A program made the translations under genes and the position numbers. 10,007 nt of DNA from Clostridiales bacterium (GTDB lineage: Bacteria; Bacillota; Clostridia; Oscillospirales; Oscillospiraceae), in the NCBI GenBank assembly GCA_029098065.1, contig JAQXNP010000097.1, forward strand, positions 1 to 10,007. The letters run 5' to 3'. Below the pieces are notes generated by a model, which did no database searches, was not told where the DNA came from, and worked only from the letters and a program-made list of their open reading frames with translations. This document shows, piece after piece, positions 1-5,753 of the stretch (the stretch's first letter is position 1; the number at the start of each line of letters is the position of its first letter).

Positions 1-39
1 GGCGCTAACCGGGACACACAGGCCACCAGAACACGGGAC

Positions 40-73
40 GCGGGGGGCGGCGGACTGACGCCCGCCGCCCCGC
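40..73. other. GC-rich hairpin downstream of the Crp/Fnr gene
   Basis: The arms 40-53 and 62-73 pair almost perfectly (GC pairs with a two-base G bulge), leaving an 8-base loop. It sits just past the stop of the minus-strand regulator gene, where a terminator would be expected. Neither strand has a T run after the stem, so it does not meet the usual criteria for an intrinsic terminator. It may instead mark a 3' end or aid termination. Nothing else was recognised in positions 1-78. Confidence 0.35.
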
Positions 74-78
74 GCTGT

Positions 79-750
79 TCATTCATACGGCTTCCAACGC
101 CGGAATTCGTTTCTGCGCACCTCAAGATACCCCAGGTCCCGCAGCTTTCCGATCTCGGCGGACATGGCGCTGCGCTCCACCCCCAGATAGTCAGCCAGCC
201 CCTGCCGGTCAAAGGGGATCGCAACGCGATCGCGCCCCGCTTCCTTGGCTTGCGCGGACAAAAAGGCCATCAGTTTTTCCCTGGTGGTCTTCTGGGACAT
301 GACCTCGATCTTTTGATTCAGGATCAGGTTTTTCCCGGCCACGATCCGGAGCAGATTCCGGACCAGGACGCCGTGGGCGGAACAGGCCATGGCACAGGCC
401 CCCGTGATCCGTCCGCCGTCCAGCAGCAGCGCCGACACGTCCGTATCGGCCCGGACGCTCACCGGCAGCGTCTCCGCCCCGGTACAGGCAAAGGCCTCCC
501 CGAACAGTTGAGCCGGACCGATGGCGGCCACCACGCTCCGGCGTCCGTTGAAATCATCCTTCACCACCTGGACCCGGCCTGACAGCACCACCCCGATGAT
601 CCCGGCGGGATCTCCCTCCCGGAAGACCATTTCTCCTTTTTGATATGTCCTGACCCGGGCGCCCAGGCAGTCCAGGAGTTCCTCCAGTTCGCCCCTGTCC
701 ACGCCATCGAAGAGAGGAACCCGGGTTAATTGATCCGGATAATTTTTCAC
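79..750 (-). CDS. Crp/Fnr family transcriptional regulator
   Basis: This 223-residue protein has the Crp/Fnr layout. An N-terminal cyclic-nucleotide-binding-type beta barrel spans about residues 10-115 (YQKGEMVFREGDPAG and VVLSGRVQV are typical). A long dimerisation helix runs from about 127-155, and a C-terminal winged helix-turn-helix from about 175-215 (RQGLADYLGVERSAMSAEI, then LRDLGYLEV). The start is GTG at 750 with AGGAGG at 755-760, only 4 bases upstream, which is tight; no better in-frame start was seen. Cysteines are at 28, 89, 119 and 123. C119 and C123 lie just before the dimer helix and could hold a redox or metal cofactor, but this is inference. It is divergent from an iron-sulfur protein gene and has a palindrome just upstream of its start, so it probably controls both genes. 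In related anaerobes such regulators often accompany hybrid cluster protein (Hcp) genes and nitrosative stress functions; hcp is not in this window. Confidence 0.93.
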   Translation of the reverse strand: MKNYPDQLTRVPLFDGVDRGELEELLDCLGARVRTYQKGEMVFREGDPAGIIGVVLSGRVQVVKDDFNGRRSVVAAIGPAQLFGEAFACTGAETLPVSVRADTDVSALLLDGGRITGACAMACSAHGVLVRNLLRIVAGKNLILNQKIEVMSQKTTREKLMAFLSAQAKEAGRDRVAIPFDRQGLADYLGVERSAMSAEIGKLRDLGYLEVRRNEFRRWKPYE

Positions 751-761
751 ATGTCCTCCTT

Positions 762-777
762 TGTTGGATTTCCAACA
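762..777. promoter_or_regulatory. Crp/Fnr-type operator palindrome
   Basis: TGTTGGATTTCCAACA is a perfect inverted repeat: 7-base arms with a 2-base centre, or TGTTG-N6-CAACA in the 5-6-5 layout used by Crp/Fnr dimers. It lies between the divergent regulator and ferredoxin genes. It starts 12 bases upstream of the regulator's start codon and abuts its ribosome site, so bound protein would probably repress the regulator gene. Relative to the likely -10 at 799-804 its centre (769.5) is at -41.5, the position used for class II activation. Binding by the neighbouring regulator is inferred. Confidence 0.72.
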
Positions 778-798
778 TACAAACCGCGTTTCGTATCG

Positions 799-811
799 TA
801 TGATCTGTTCA
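799..811 (+). promoter_or_regulatory. Probable -10 and start site of the ferredoxin gene
   Basis: TATGAT at 799-804 is a good -10 hexamer, which puts the transcript start near 811. The region 17 bases upstream (CATACA at 776-781) is a poor -35, as expected of a promoter that needs an activator bound next to RNA polymerase. The leader would be about 41 bases, ending in TGAGG (839-843) eight bases before the ATG. I found no convincing promoter for the divergent regulator gene. Confidence 0.5.
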
Positions 812-851
812 TCCGTTTCAGGGATTACAACTGTAAAGTGAGGTTCATATC

Positions 852-1550
852 ATGCTGAGAAGAATCATCAAAATCGACCGGGAGCTATGCAACGGCTGCG
901 GGGCCTGCGCCGCCGCCTGCCACGAGGGAGCCATTGCCATGGTGGACGGAAAGGCCCTGCTCACCCGGGAGGACTACTGCGACGGCCTGGGCGACTGCCT
1001 GCCCGCCTGCCCCACCGGCGCCATTACCTTCGAGGAGCGGGAAGCCCCCGCCTATGACCATGCCGCCGTCCTCAGATCCAAGGCGGAAGCGGCCGCCGGG
1101 GCTCCCCTGCCCTGCGGCTGCCCCGGGAGCCAGGCCCGGGCTATCGTCCGTCCGGCGGGAGATGCCGCCGGAACGGCCCCGGTCTCCAGTCAGCTGTCCC
1201 AGTGGCCCGTCCAGATCAAGCTGGTTCCGGTGAAAGCCCCCTATTTTGACGGGGCGGACCTGCTGGTGGCGGCGGACTGCACCGCTTACGCCTACGGAAA
1301 TTTCCACAACGAGTTCATCCGGAACCGGGTCACCCTCATCGGCTGCCCCAAACTGGACGAAGGGGATTACAGTGAAAAGCTCACTCAGATCATCGCCGGA
1401 AACAACATCCGGAGCCTGACCATCGTCCGCATGGAGGTCCCCTGCTGCGGAGGGATCGAGCAGGCGGCCAGACGGGCCCTTCAGGCCAGCGGAAAATTCA
1501 TCCCCTGGCGGGTGGTGACCGTCTCCACCGACGGCCGGCTCCTGAACTGA
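852..1550 (+). CDS. Ferredoxin-like 4Fe-4S protein with a cysteine-rich C-terminal domain
   Basis: This 232-residue soluble protein has an N-terminal dicluster ferredoxin fold. Cluster 1 ligands are C13, C16, C19 and C23 (CNGCGACAAAC). The second motif, CDGLGDCLPACP, has C43, C49 and C53, with leucine at 46 where a fourth cysteine would be, so it fits a [3Fe-4S] or labile cluster. After a linker (about 65-115) comes a domain with further cysteines: CGC at 88-90, C143, GCPKLD with C165, and PCCGG with C198-C199. I recall this architecture from clostridial proteins encoded beside Crp/Fnr regulators and often hcp. Its reaction is unknown to me; electron transfer or cluster-based sensing in anaerobic stress is inferred. 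It is divergent from the Crp/Fnr gene, and the operator at 762-777 suggests activation by that protein. The start is supported by TGAGG at 839-843. Confidence 0.9.
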   Translation: MLRRIIKIDRELCNGCGACAAACHEGAIAMVDGKALLTREDYCDGLGDCLPACPTGAITFEEREAPAYDHAAVLRSKAEAAAGAPLPCGCPGSQARAIVRPAGDAAGTAPVSSQLSQWPVQIKLVPVKAPYFDGADLLVAADCTAYAYGNFHNEFIRNRVTLIGCPKLDEGDYSEKLTQIIAGNNIRSLTIVRMEVPCCGGIEQAARRALQASGKFIPWRVVTVSTDGRLLN

Positions 1551-1568
1551 GCAGACCCCAGGCTGGTT

Positions 1569-1604
1569 AAAAACCTCCATCCGGGAGACCGGATGGAGGT
1601 TTTT
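1569..1604. terminator. Bidirectional intrinsic terminator
   Basis: The arms 1569-1584 and 1589-1604 form a perfect 16-bp stem closed by GAGA (1585-1588), a GNRA tetraloop on the plus strand. The ends are five A on one side and five T on the other, so each strand gives a GC-rich stem with a T run. It lies 18 bases after the ferredoxin stop and 3 bases after the sdaAA stop on the opposite strand, so it can end both convergent transcripts. Confidence 0.93.
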
Positions 1605-1607
1605 GCA

Positions 1608-2486
1608 TCACTGAAAAAGCCTCTTTTTCCACTGGATCCCGGTGGGCGTGGCGGCCAGCCCTCCCTGGGCGGTCTCCCGGAGGGCACAGGGCATGGCGTC
1701 TCCCACCGCGCGCATGGCCTCGATGACCTCGTCGCAGGGGACGGCGCTGGCCACTCCCGCCAGGGCCAGCTGGGCGGCGCACAGGGCGTTGGCCAGACCC
1801 GAGGCGTTTCTCTTGACGCAGGGGACCTCCACCAGCCCCGCCACCGGGTCGCAGGCCAGGCCCAGCAGGCATTTCAGGGCGATGGCGGCAGCGTGGGCGC
1901 ACTGGCCGGGACTGCCGCCCCACAGCTCGGTGAGCACCGCCGCCGCCATGGCGGAAGCCGAGCCGCACTCGGCCTGACAGCCCCCCTGGGCTCCCGCCAG
2001 ATAAGCCTTGTTGGCGATGACCATCCCCAGTCCTCCGGCGGTGAAAAGGCTCTTTCCCACCTGCTCCCGGGAGAAGCGTCCCTCCTCCAGCAGGGGCAGA
2101 ACGGCCCCGGGCAGGATGCCGCAGCTGCCGGCGGTGGGAGTGGCCACGATCCTGCCCATGGCCGCGTTGCACTCACTGACCGCCAGGGCCACGGCCAGAC
2201 TCCGTCCGAACCGGGGCCCGCAGATGCCGCCGGTCCGCTCCACATATTGATCCACCCGGGCGGCAGAACCGCCGGAGAGGCCGCTGGCCGAGCGGAGGGC
2301 GGGGTCCAGCCCCTTCTCCGCCGCCTCCTGCATCACAGTCAGGTCGGCATCCATCCGGGCCAGGAGGGCCTCCGGCGGCTCCTCCATCTGGGCCGCCTGG
2401 TCGGCCAGCACCACGTCGCTGATGGCTGTGCCCTGTTCCCCGGCCAGCCGGGCCAGCTCTTCAAAAGAATTGTAGAGGATATTCAT
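1608..2486 (-). CDS. sdaAA: L-serine dehydratase, iron-sulfur-dependent, alpha subunit
   Basis: The alpha subunit of the two-subunit [4Fe-4S] L-serine dehydratase (EC 4.3.1.17), which turns L-serine into pyruvate and ammonia in the cytoplasm. The protein has 292 residues, normal for the family. The substrate loop is ATPTAGSCGILPG (115-127). Three cysteines match the cluster ligands known from bacterial serine dehydratases in identity and spacing: C170 in GGCQAE, C212 in CDPVAG and C223 in VEVPC (42 and 11 residues apart, as in the Legionella enzyme from memory). The fourth iron site is left free for serine. It follows sdaAB in one operon with an 8-base gap; its AGGAGG (2491-2496) overlaps the end of sdaAB, which suggests coupled translation. 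The ATG at 2486 is the clear start. The enzyme is oxygen-labile, in keeping with an anaerobe that ferments amino acids. Confidence 0.97.
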   Translation of the reverse strand: MNILYNSFEELARLAGEQGTAISDVVLADQAAQMEEPPEALLARMDADLTVMQEAAEKGLDPALRSASGLSGGSAARVDQYVERTGGICGPRFGRSLAVALAVSECNAAMGRIVATPTAGSCGILPGAVLPLLEEGRFSREQVGKSLFTAGGLGMVIANKAYLAGAQGGCQAECGSASAMAAAVLTELWGGSPGQCAHAAAIALKCLLGLACDPVAGLVEVPCVKRNASGLANALCAAQLALAGVASAVPCDEVIEAMRAVGDAMPCALRETAQGGLAATPTGIQWKKRLFQ

Positions 2487-2494
2487 AGCCCCTC

Positions 2495-3154
2495 CTAGAT
2501 CCGTTTTACCTGAATGACATTGTGGATGGCGGGCAGTGTCCGCATATGGGCCAGCTGCCCGTCTGTAAGGACACCGTCGATCTCCACCGTCATAATGGAG
2601 TCGCCCCCCTTGACCTCCCGGGTACAGGCAAAGGTGGCGATATTGACGCCCTGCCCGGCGATGTAGCCGGAAACGTTGGCGATCGCCCCGGCTTCGTCGG
2701 TATGAAGAATGATGAGGGTGTTATACTGACCGGTGAAGGACACCGGCAGGCCGTTGACTTCATCCACCCGGATGTTTCCGCCCCCCACGCTGGACGCCCG
2801 CACCGAACACGTCCCGCCCCGCCGGCCGGTGAGCCGGACCACGGCGGTGTTGGGATGAGCGCCCGGCAGGTCCATGGTGTCAAAGCGGATTGCCACTCCC
2901 GCCTTTTCCGCCAGCTCCAGGCTGTGGGGAAGGCGGTCGTCATCGCTGTTCATGTCCAGAATCCCCGCCGCCAGCGCCCGGTCGGTGCCGTGTCCCCGCC
3001 CGGTCTCGGCGAAGCTGCCGCACAGACTGATCCGGGCGGCGGCGGGAACATCGTCCAGAATGTGCCGGGCCACCCGCCCGATCCGGCAGGCCCCCGCCGT
3101 GTGGCTGGAGGAGGGTCCGATCATCACGGGCCCGATGATATCGAAAACGTTCAA
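2495..3154 (-). CDS. sdaAB: L-serine dehydratase, iron-sulfur-dependent, beta subunit
   Basis: The 219-residue beta subunit, partner of the downstream alpha subunit. The N-terminal part carries the signatures VFDIIGPVMIGPSSSHTAG (3-21) and GHGTDRAL (54-61), plus HPNTAVV (100-106) and SVGGGNI. A C-terminal ACT domain runs from about 144 to 219 (NTLIILHTDEAGAIANVSGY) and is expected to sense a small ligand, probably serine, or to stabilise the complex. The chosen start is TTG at 3154. It gives the family-typical beginning just before VFDIIGP and has an AGGAGG at 3165-3170, 10 bases upstream. No nearer ATG or GTG in frame fits. It is first in a two-gene operon driven from 3211-3239. Confidence 0.95.
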   Translation of the reverse strand: MNVFDIIGPVMIGPSSSHTAGACRIGRVARHILDDVPAAARISLCGSFAETGRGHGTDRALAAGILDMNSDDDRLPHSLELAEKAGVAIRFDTMDLPGAHPNTAVVRLTGRRGGTCSVRASSVGGGNIRVDEVNGLPVSFTGQYNTLIILHTDEAGAIANVSGYIAGQGVNIATFACTREVKGGDSIMTVEIDGVLTDGQLAHMRTLPAIHNVIQVKRI

Positions 3155-3210
3155 GGCAGCTTCTCCTCCTATCGTGCAGCAGGCAAGACAAAACTGTCAC
3201 GCCACGCATG

Positions 3211-3239
3211 AGAATATCATCCCCGCCCACCTCTGTCAA
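3211..3239 (-). promoter_or_regulatory. sdaAB-sdaAA promoter
   Basis: On the minus strand, TTGACA (3234-3239) and TATTCT (3211-3216) are separated by exactly 17 bases, a near-consensus sigma-A promoter. The transcript should start near 3204, with a leader of about 50 bases. No operator was recognised, so expression may be strong and constitutive. Confidence 0.8.
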
Positions 3240-3281
3240 GAAAGCACCCGCATCTATATCTTTATTTTGCCTGAAAAGCGG

Positions 3282-3310
3282 TTGACTTACCGCCCGTCCG
3301 GCAATAAAAT
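3282..3310 (+). promoter_or_regulatory. plsY promoter
   Basis: TTGACT (3282-3287) and TAAAAT (3305-3310) are 17 bases apart, a strong sigma-A promoter. The start would be near 3317, leaving only about 15 bases of leader, which begins at the ribosome site AAAAGGGGG (3316-3324). It is back to back with the sda promoter; about 42 AT-richer bases lie between the two -35 boxes. Confidence 0.78.
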
Positions 3311-3331
3311 CTCTGAAAAGGGGGAACAGCC

Positions 3332-3943
3332 GTGAAACGGTTTCTCTGTCTGCTCATCGGTTACCTCTGCGGGAACTTCCTCACCGCCGAACTGGTGACC
3401 CGCCGCCTGTCCGGTCAAAGCGCCTTTGATACCGGCAGCGGCAACCCGGGGATGGCCAACATTGCCCTCCACTGCGGGGCGAAGCCCGCCCTCCTGGTGC
3501 TGGCCGGGGACCTGGGCAAGACCTTTCTGGCCTGCCTGCTGTGCCGCCGGGTCCTCTTTCCCCGCCTGGAAGGCGCCGCTCTGTGGGCGGGGCTGGGGTG
3601 TGCCCTGGGCCACGATTTCCCCTGCTGGCACCGCTTCCGGGGCGGAAAGGGGGTCGCCTGCACCTGCGCCGCCCTGGTGTGCGCCCGCTTTCCCGCCGGG
3701 CTTATCTCCTGCCTGTGCGGGCTGCTGGCGGTGCTTTTCACGCAATATCTGGCGGCGGGCGGCGTCTGCATCCCGGCGGTCTTTTTCGTCCTGGCCCTTT
3801 GGGGGCGGCGGGCGGAGGAGGCCGGACCGGCCCTCCTGCTCCTGGCCCTGGCCCTGTTCAGCTTCCGCCGGGAGCTGAACCATATCCTCGCGGGGACCGA
3901 GCCCCGGCTGGACCTGTCCGCCCGGTTCCGGCGGGGCCGTTAG
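3332..3943 (+). CDS. plsY: Glycerol-3-phosphate acyltransferase, PlsY type
   Basis: PlsY transfers an acyl group from acyl phosphate to sn-glycerol-3-phosphate in the membrane, making lysophosphatidic acid, the first step of phospholipid synthesis. The 203-residue protein is hydrophobic with several membrane segments. It has the three PlsY cytoplasmic motifs: DTGSGNPGMAN (33-43), GHDFPCWHRFRGGKGVA (93-109) and RRELNHILAGTE (179-190), plus AGDLGK (58-63). Motif 1 reads GMAN where most PlsY proteins have GATN, and the protein is unusually rich in cysteine. It may therefore be a divergent second copy rather than the main housekeeping enzyme; this cannot be decided from one window. The start is GTG at 3332 with AAAAGGGGG seven bases upstream. 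No terminator follows, so it may be cotranscribed with the PucR-type gene 43 bases downstream, although no functional link is obvious. Confidence 0.9.
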   Translation: MKRFLCLLIGYLCGNFLTAELVTRRLSGQSAFDTGSGNPGMANIALHCGAKPALLVLAGDLGKTFLACLLCRRVLFPRLEGAALWAGLGCALGHDFPCWHRFRGGKGVACTCAALVCARFPAGLISCLCGLLAVLFTQYLAAGGVCIPAVFFVLALWGRRAEEAGPALLLLALALFSFRRELNHILAGTEPRLDLSARFRRGR

Positions 3944-3986
3944 CCCCGGCGGGGCATATCCTCAGACAGAAAGAAGGATGGAATCT

Positions 3987-5585
3987 ATGAGCGTCACAGT
4001 ATCCGATCTGCTGGCCCTCCCCTCCCTCCGGGGGAGCCAGGTCATCGCCGGGCAGAAGGGCCTCAGCCGCATCATCACCTCAGTGTCGGTGCTGGAGTAC
4101 GCCCAGCCCACGTTCCTCCAGGACGCCCTTTTCCACAACAACGAGTTTTACGGCAGTGAGATCGTCATCACCGCCTTCGCCAACATCCCCGACGATGTGG
4201 AGGCCCAGTGCGCCAACATCCGCCGTCTGGCCGAGGCGGGAGAGGTCGGGCTCATCCTCTATTATGTGGGCATCCTGATGAAACGGGTGGACCCCAGGCT
4301 CATTCAGCTGGCAAACGAGCTGGACTTCGTTCTGATCCGCATGCCGGTAGGGCGGATGGATCTCCGGTACAGCGAGGTCATCGGCGATGTGATGGAGGCC
4401 ATCTTCTGGGATCGGACGGAACACACCGCCCTCAACACCGAACTGCTGGAACTCATCTCCCGCCTGCCCTCCCACCAGAGGACCGTGGACACGGTGCTGA
4501 AACTGCTCTCCGACCGGCTCCACTTCTCCCTCCTGCTGATGGGAGCCGGGAGAAGCGTCCTCAACGCGGTGGCCTGGCCCAGAACCGCCGCCGAAGAGCT
4601 GGTCTCCGCACTTCCCTCCCTCACTTTGCCCGAATCGGGGGCCGGGCCGGCCCGGCTGGAGCTGCTGGGCGGGACCTGGCTGTTCCGCCTGCCCGTCACC
4701 GCGGACGGCCGCCCCCTGGATCTGCTGCTGTTCTCCTCCGGAGACGCCGTCCCCGATCCCTCCCTCATCTCCCAGGCGGGGGAACTTGTCCAGCTGGCGG
4801 TGAACCTGTGGGGCGGCAGCCATGACCAGGTGGCCGCCACCGAGCTGGTCCGGGCCATCCTGCTGGACGAGCCCATGAAAATGCGCCGCCTGGCCGAGAT
4901 CTTCCGGGTGGACGTGGCCTCCATCCACACCATGTGGATCATCCACCCCCTGGACTCCGCCGGAAAGGAAAAGCTCCACTCCGCCATCGAACCGGTCCGC
5001 CGCCTGGCATACGGACATGTCTCCACCGTGCTGTGCGATCTTTATGAGGGGGATCTCTTCCTCTTTATGGACGGCCCCGCCACCCTCCCCGAGGGGGAGG
5101 AGCTGTGCCAGGCCCTGGAGGAAACCCTGGACGAGCTGGGGATTCAGGCGGTGACCACCCAGTGCGGCGCCCAGGCCACCACCACCATGGTCCGGGCCGC
5201 CTTTTTGTCCAATCAGCAAAATTTGGAGCTGGCCCGCCGGGTGTTCCCCGGCCGGCGGCACTACTCCATCGATGAGGTGGACTTCGCCGGTTCCTGCGGC
5301 GCCATCCTCGCCGCCGGGGAGGATGCTCTGGCCCAGGCCACCGCTGTCCTGGACCCGCTCAGGGGATTGAAGGACGGCCCCGAGCTGCTGCACACTCTGG
5401 CGGTCTGCCTGCTGGACTGCAACGGCGGCGTCACCCAGACGGCCAGGGTCCTCTATCTCCACCCCAATACGGTGAAATACCGACTCCGCCGTCTCTCCGA
5501 CCTGCTGGGCCGCCGGGTGGACCAGATGCCCGCCGCCATGGGGCTCTACCGGGCGGCGGCGCTGGAGCGGCTGCTGCAGGCCTGA
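3987..5585 (+). CDS. PucR family transcriptional regulator
   Basis: This 532-residue regulator has the PucR architecture. The N-terminal PucR domain (about 1-120) opens with the typical SVTVSDLLALPSLRGSQVIA. A middle region (about 150-450) probably includes a GGDEF-like fold. A C-terminal PucR helix-turn-helix lies at about 464-515, with LHPNTVKYRLRRLSDLLG as the DNA-reading part. Founding members control purine use (B. subtilis PucR), and others act on nearby catabolic operons in response to a substrate. The ATG at 3987 is chosen over the in-frame ATG at 3978 because AAGAAGG (3971-3977) directly abuts 3978 but is nine bases from 3987. It is followed by a strong terminator and then the permease-DUF917-hydantoinase operon on the same strand, so it most likely activates that operon. 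The inducer is unknown. Confidence 0.92.
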   Translation: MSVTVSDLLALPSLRGSQVIAGQKGLSRIITSVSVLEYAQPTFLQDALFHNNEFYGSEIVITAFANIPDDVEAQCANIRRLAEAGEVGLILYYVGILMKRVDPRLIQLANELDFVLIRMPVGRMDLRYSEVIGDVMEAIFWDRTEHTALNTELLELISRLPSHQRTVDTVLKLLSDRLHFSLLLMGAGRSVLNAVAWPRTAAEELVSALPSLTLPESGAGPARLELLGGTWLFRLPVTADGRPLDLLLFSSGDAVPDPSLISQAGELVQLAVNLWGGSHDQVAATELVRAILLDEPMKMRRLAEIFRVDVASIHTMWIIHPLDSAGKEKLHSAIEPVRRLAYGHVSTVLCDLYEGDLFLFMDGPATLPEGEELCQALEETLDELGIQAVTTQCGAQATTTMVRAAFLSNQQNLELARRVFPGRRHYSIDEVDFAGSCGAILAAGEDALAQATAVLDPLRGLKDGPELLHTLAVCLLDCNGGVTQTARVLYLHPNTVKYRLRRLSDLLGRRVDQMPAAMGLYRAAALERLLQA

Positions 5586-5597
5586 CCGTCAGGATCG

Positions 5598-5642
5598 GGG
5601 CGCATTTATTGTCCGAACGGACAATAAATGCGCCCGTTTTTT
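5598..5642 (+). terminator. Intrinsic terminator after the PucR gene
   Basis: The perfect inverted repeat 5598-5615 / 5618-5635 folds into a 17-bp stem with a GAAC loop, followed by six T at 5637-5642. It starts 12 bases after the PucR stop. The upper part of the stem (TTTATTGTCCG and its complement) is AT-rich for this genome, and the whole is an 18-base perfect palindrome, so it could also be a protein-binding site upstream of the permease promoter. Confidence 0.93.
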
Positions 5643-5679
5643 CTCTTCCTCGACTAATGTAAACAGAGCCGGAAAGGAC

Positions 5680-5692
5680 TATACTTTTTGCT
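5680..5692 (+). promoter_or_regulatory. Probable promoter of the permease operon
   Basis: TATACT (5680-5685) is a good -10 hexamer, giving a start near 5692. The -35 region about 17 bases upstream (ATGTAA at 5657-5662) matches consensus poorly, as expected if an activator such as the adjacent PucR protein is needed. It lies after the terminator at 5598-5642, so the operon is transcribed separately from PucR. Confidence 0.55.
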
Positions 5693-5697
5693 AAGCT

Positions 5698-5726
5698 GAA
5701 CGGGGCGATTGGAGAGCGCCCCGTTC
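5698..5726 (+). other. Leader hairpin of the permease mRNA
   Basis: GAACGGGGCG (5698-5707) and CGCCCCGTTC (5717-5726) form a perfect 10-bp inverted repeat with a 9-base loop. It begins about 6 bases after the predicted transcript start and ends 12 bases before the ribosome site. No T run follows, so it is not a terminator. It may stabilise the 5' end of the mRNA, or as DNA be an operator that a repressor could use. Confidence 0.6.
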
Positions 5727-5753
5727 GGCGGTTTCGCAAAAGGAGGAATTTCT

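Noticed and set aside
1593-2498. Plus-strand open frame opposite sdaAA
   Set aside because: It begins inside the terminator stem and has no family similarity; sdaAA on the minus strand has all cluster ligands.
3943-3955. Small GC palindrome after plsY considered as a terminator
   Set aside because: Only a 5-bp stem with a 3-base loop and no T run; an overlapping 6-bp stem (3932-3948) has no T run either.
4080-5462. Long minus-strand open frame (460 codons) inside the PucR gene
   Set aside because: Composition is Gly/Gln/His-rich low-complexity typical of antisense frames in GC-rich DNA, with no recognisable domain, while the plus strand encodes a clear PucR protein.
5739-5753. Nucleobase riboswitch in the permease leader
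   Set aside because: The leader from about 5692 to 5753 is only some 60 bases and holds one simple hairpin, too small for a known purine or preQ1-type switch with an expression platform, and no conserved core was seen.
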